Under the pieces are notes generated by a model. The model worked only from the letters and a program-made list of their open reading frames with translations, was not told where the DNA came from and made no database searches. A stretch of 15,008 bases of DNA, from assembly GCA_045597845.1 (NCBI GenBank), contig JAZLKZ010000044.1, forward strand, positions 1 to 15,008. Reading direction: 5' to 3'. Each line of letters starts with the position of its first letter. The first letter of the stretch is position 1. Origin of the DNA: Colimorpha sp045597845 (lineage in GTDB: Bacteria > Bacteroidota > Bacteroidia > Bacteroidales > P3). The translations under genes and the position numbers were made by a program. Positions 14,804-15,008 of this stretch are shown here, one piece after another.

Positions 14804-14894
14804 TTGATAATCAATAGTATATAAATTATTTTTAAAAAATCTTCATTTTTTGTGTTACTTTTTCCCTATTTTTGTAACTAATTATATAGAGGGC
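14804..14894 (+). promoter_or_regulatory. 91-bp ECF-like promoter module, right copy
   Basis: Inverted counterpart of 885-975, with 8 mismatches in 91 ungapped bases. GTTAC-N15-GTAAC is kept, and AATTATATAGAGGGC is identical. Three of the eight mismatches cluster between the GTTAC and GTAAC arms, as expected of a spacer. It points at the putative sigma-factor ORF, which begins 73 bases after the module. Confidence 0.6.
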
Positions 14895-14967
14895 AACCAA
14901 TTTTTGAAAACAAAAAACGCAACCAAAACGAAGACGAAAAGGATTTTTTTGCAATAGTAGATAGTGG

Positions 14968-15008
14968 ATGAAGCACGACGCGCGTCAACAGGCTGAATTT
15001 TTGCAGAT
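14968..15008 (+). CDS. Possible ECF-type sigma factor, first 13 codons (runs off right edge)
   Basis: ATG 14968 opens a frame MKHDARQQAEFLQ that is still open at the edge; an in-frame TAG lies two codons before it, so this is the first possible ATG. Many Bacteroidota ECF sigma factors begin with a short charged stretch and '(Q/E)xEFLxxIxxN', so the start fits, and an autoregulated promoter module directly upstream would be typical. Thirteen residues are too few for a firm call. The last bases (AATTTTTGCAGAT) also resemble the downstream part of a normal promoter, so the true gene could begin beyond the window. Confidence 0.4.
   Translation, partial: MKHDARQQAEFLQ

Larger units (their letters stand above)
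14601..14967. other. Gene-free spacer, 14601-14967
   Basis: AT-rich spacer between the minus-strand gene at 13986-14600 and the ORF starting at 14968. It holds the -7 box of the former (14685-14692) and the right copy of the 91-bp module (14804-14894). I see nothing else in it that can be supported. Confidence 0.6.

Noticed and set aside
1..15008. tRNA, rRNA, insertion sequences or phage genes
   Set aside because: I looked in the spacers and the left edge for tRNA-like arms, transposase motifs and integrase motifs and found none.

Overview
The window looks like chromosomal DNA of a Bacteroidota species, most likely a member of the Bacteroidales. The evidence is the σABfr-type promoters (TTTG, about 19-20 bases, TAnnTTTG), the near absence of Shine-Dalgarno sites, signal peptides that end in 'AQ', outer-membrane proteins ending in an aromatic residue, moderate-GC genes separated by very AT-rich spacers, and the run of IMP dehydrogenase followed by two periplasmic parvulin-type prolyl isomerases. 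I cannot name the genus.

Left edge (1-1325): the start of a minus-strand peptide gene with a double-glycine leader (1-269, runs off the edge) lies behind a roughly 330-nt untranslated leader that can fold into a nested hairpin. Upstream of it is a fragment of an HlyD-type export protein (720-837), and upstream of that a 91-bp promoter-like module (885-975). This looks like an accessory or decaying peptide-secretion locus.

Minus-strand block (1326-5433): a POTRA-less Omp85/BamA-like barrel, a GltS-family sodium/glutamate-type symporter, and an unrecognised β-barrel outer-membrane protein. They are read leftward from a promoter at 5463-5493 and end at a hairpin terminator at 1191-1230.

Plus-strand block (5563-13907): guaB, two periplasmic chaperone/prolyl isomerases (the second SurA-like), an orphan MoxR-type AAA+ ATPase, a secreted protein of unknown function with an OmpA-like stretch, and panB. 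It ends in a strong hairpin at 13934-13959 shared with the convergent minus-strand gene at 13986-14600 (glycine-rich, TerB-like C-terminus).

Right edge (14601-15008): the promoter of the 13986-14600 gene, then a second copy of the 91-bp module (14804-14894, plus strand, 83 of 91 positions identical to the inverted left copy), then the first 13 codons of an ORF that resembles the start of an ECF sigma factor. My reading, as inference, is that the module is an ECF-type promoter that is autoregulatory on the right and sits in front of the HlyD fragment on the left.

The most pervasive unexplained structure is a set of degenerate 7-bp tandem arrays at gene boundaries. AATTATC-type arrays end at, or within 2 bases of, three consecutive start codons (10702, 11771, 13089). 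GTGATTA/GACCTGT-type arrays sit at stop codons, and one of them supplies the gltS stop codon.
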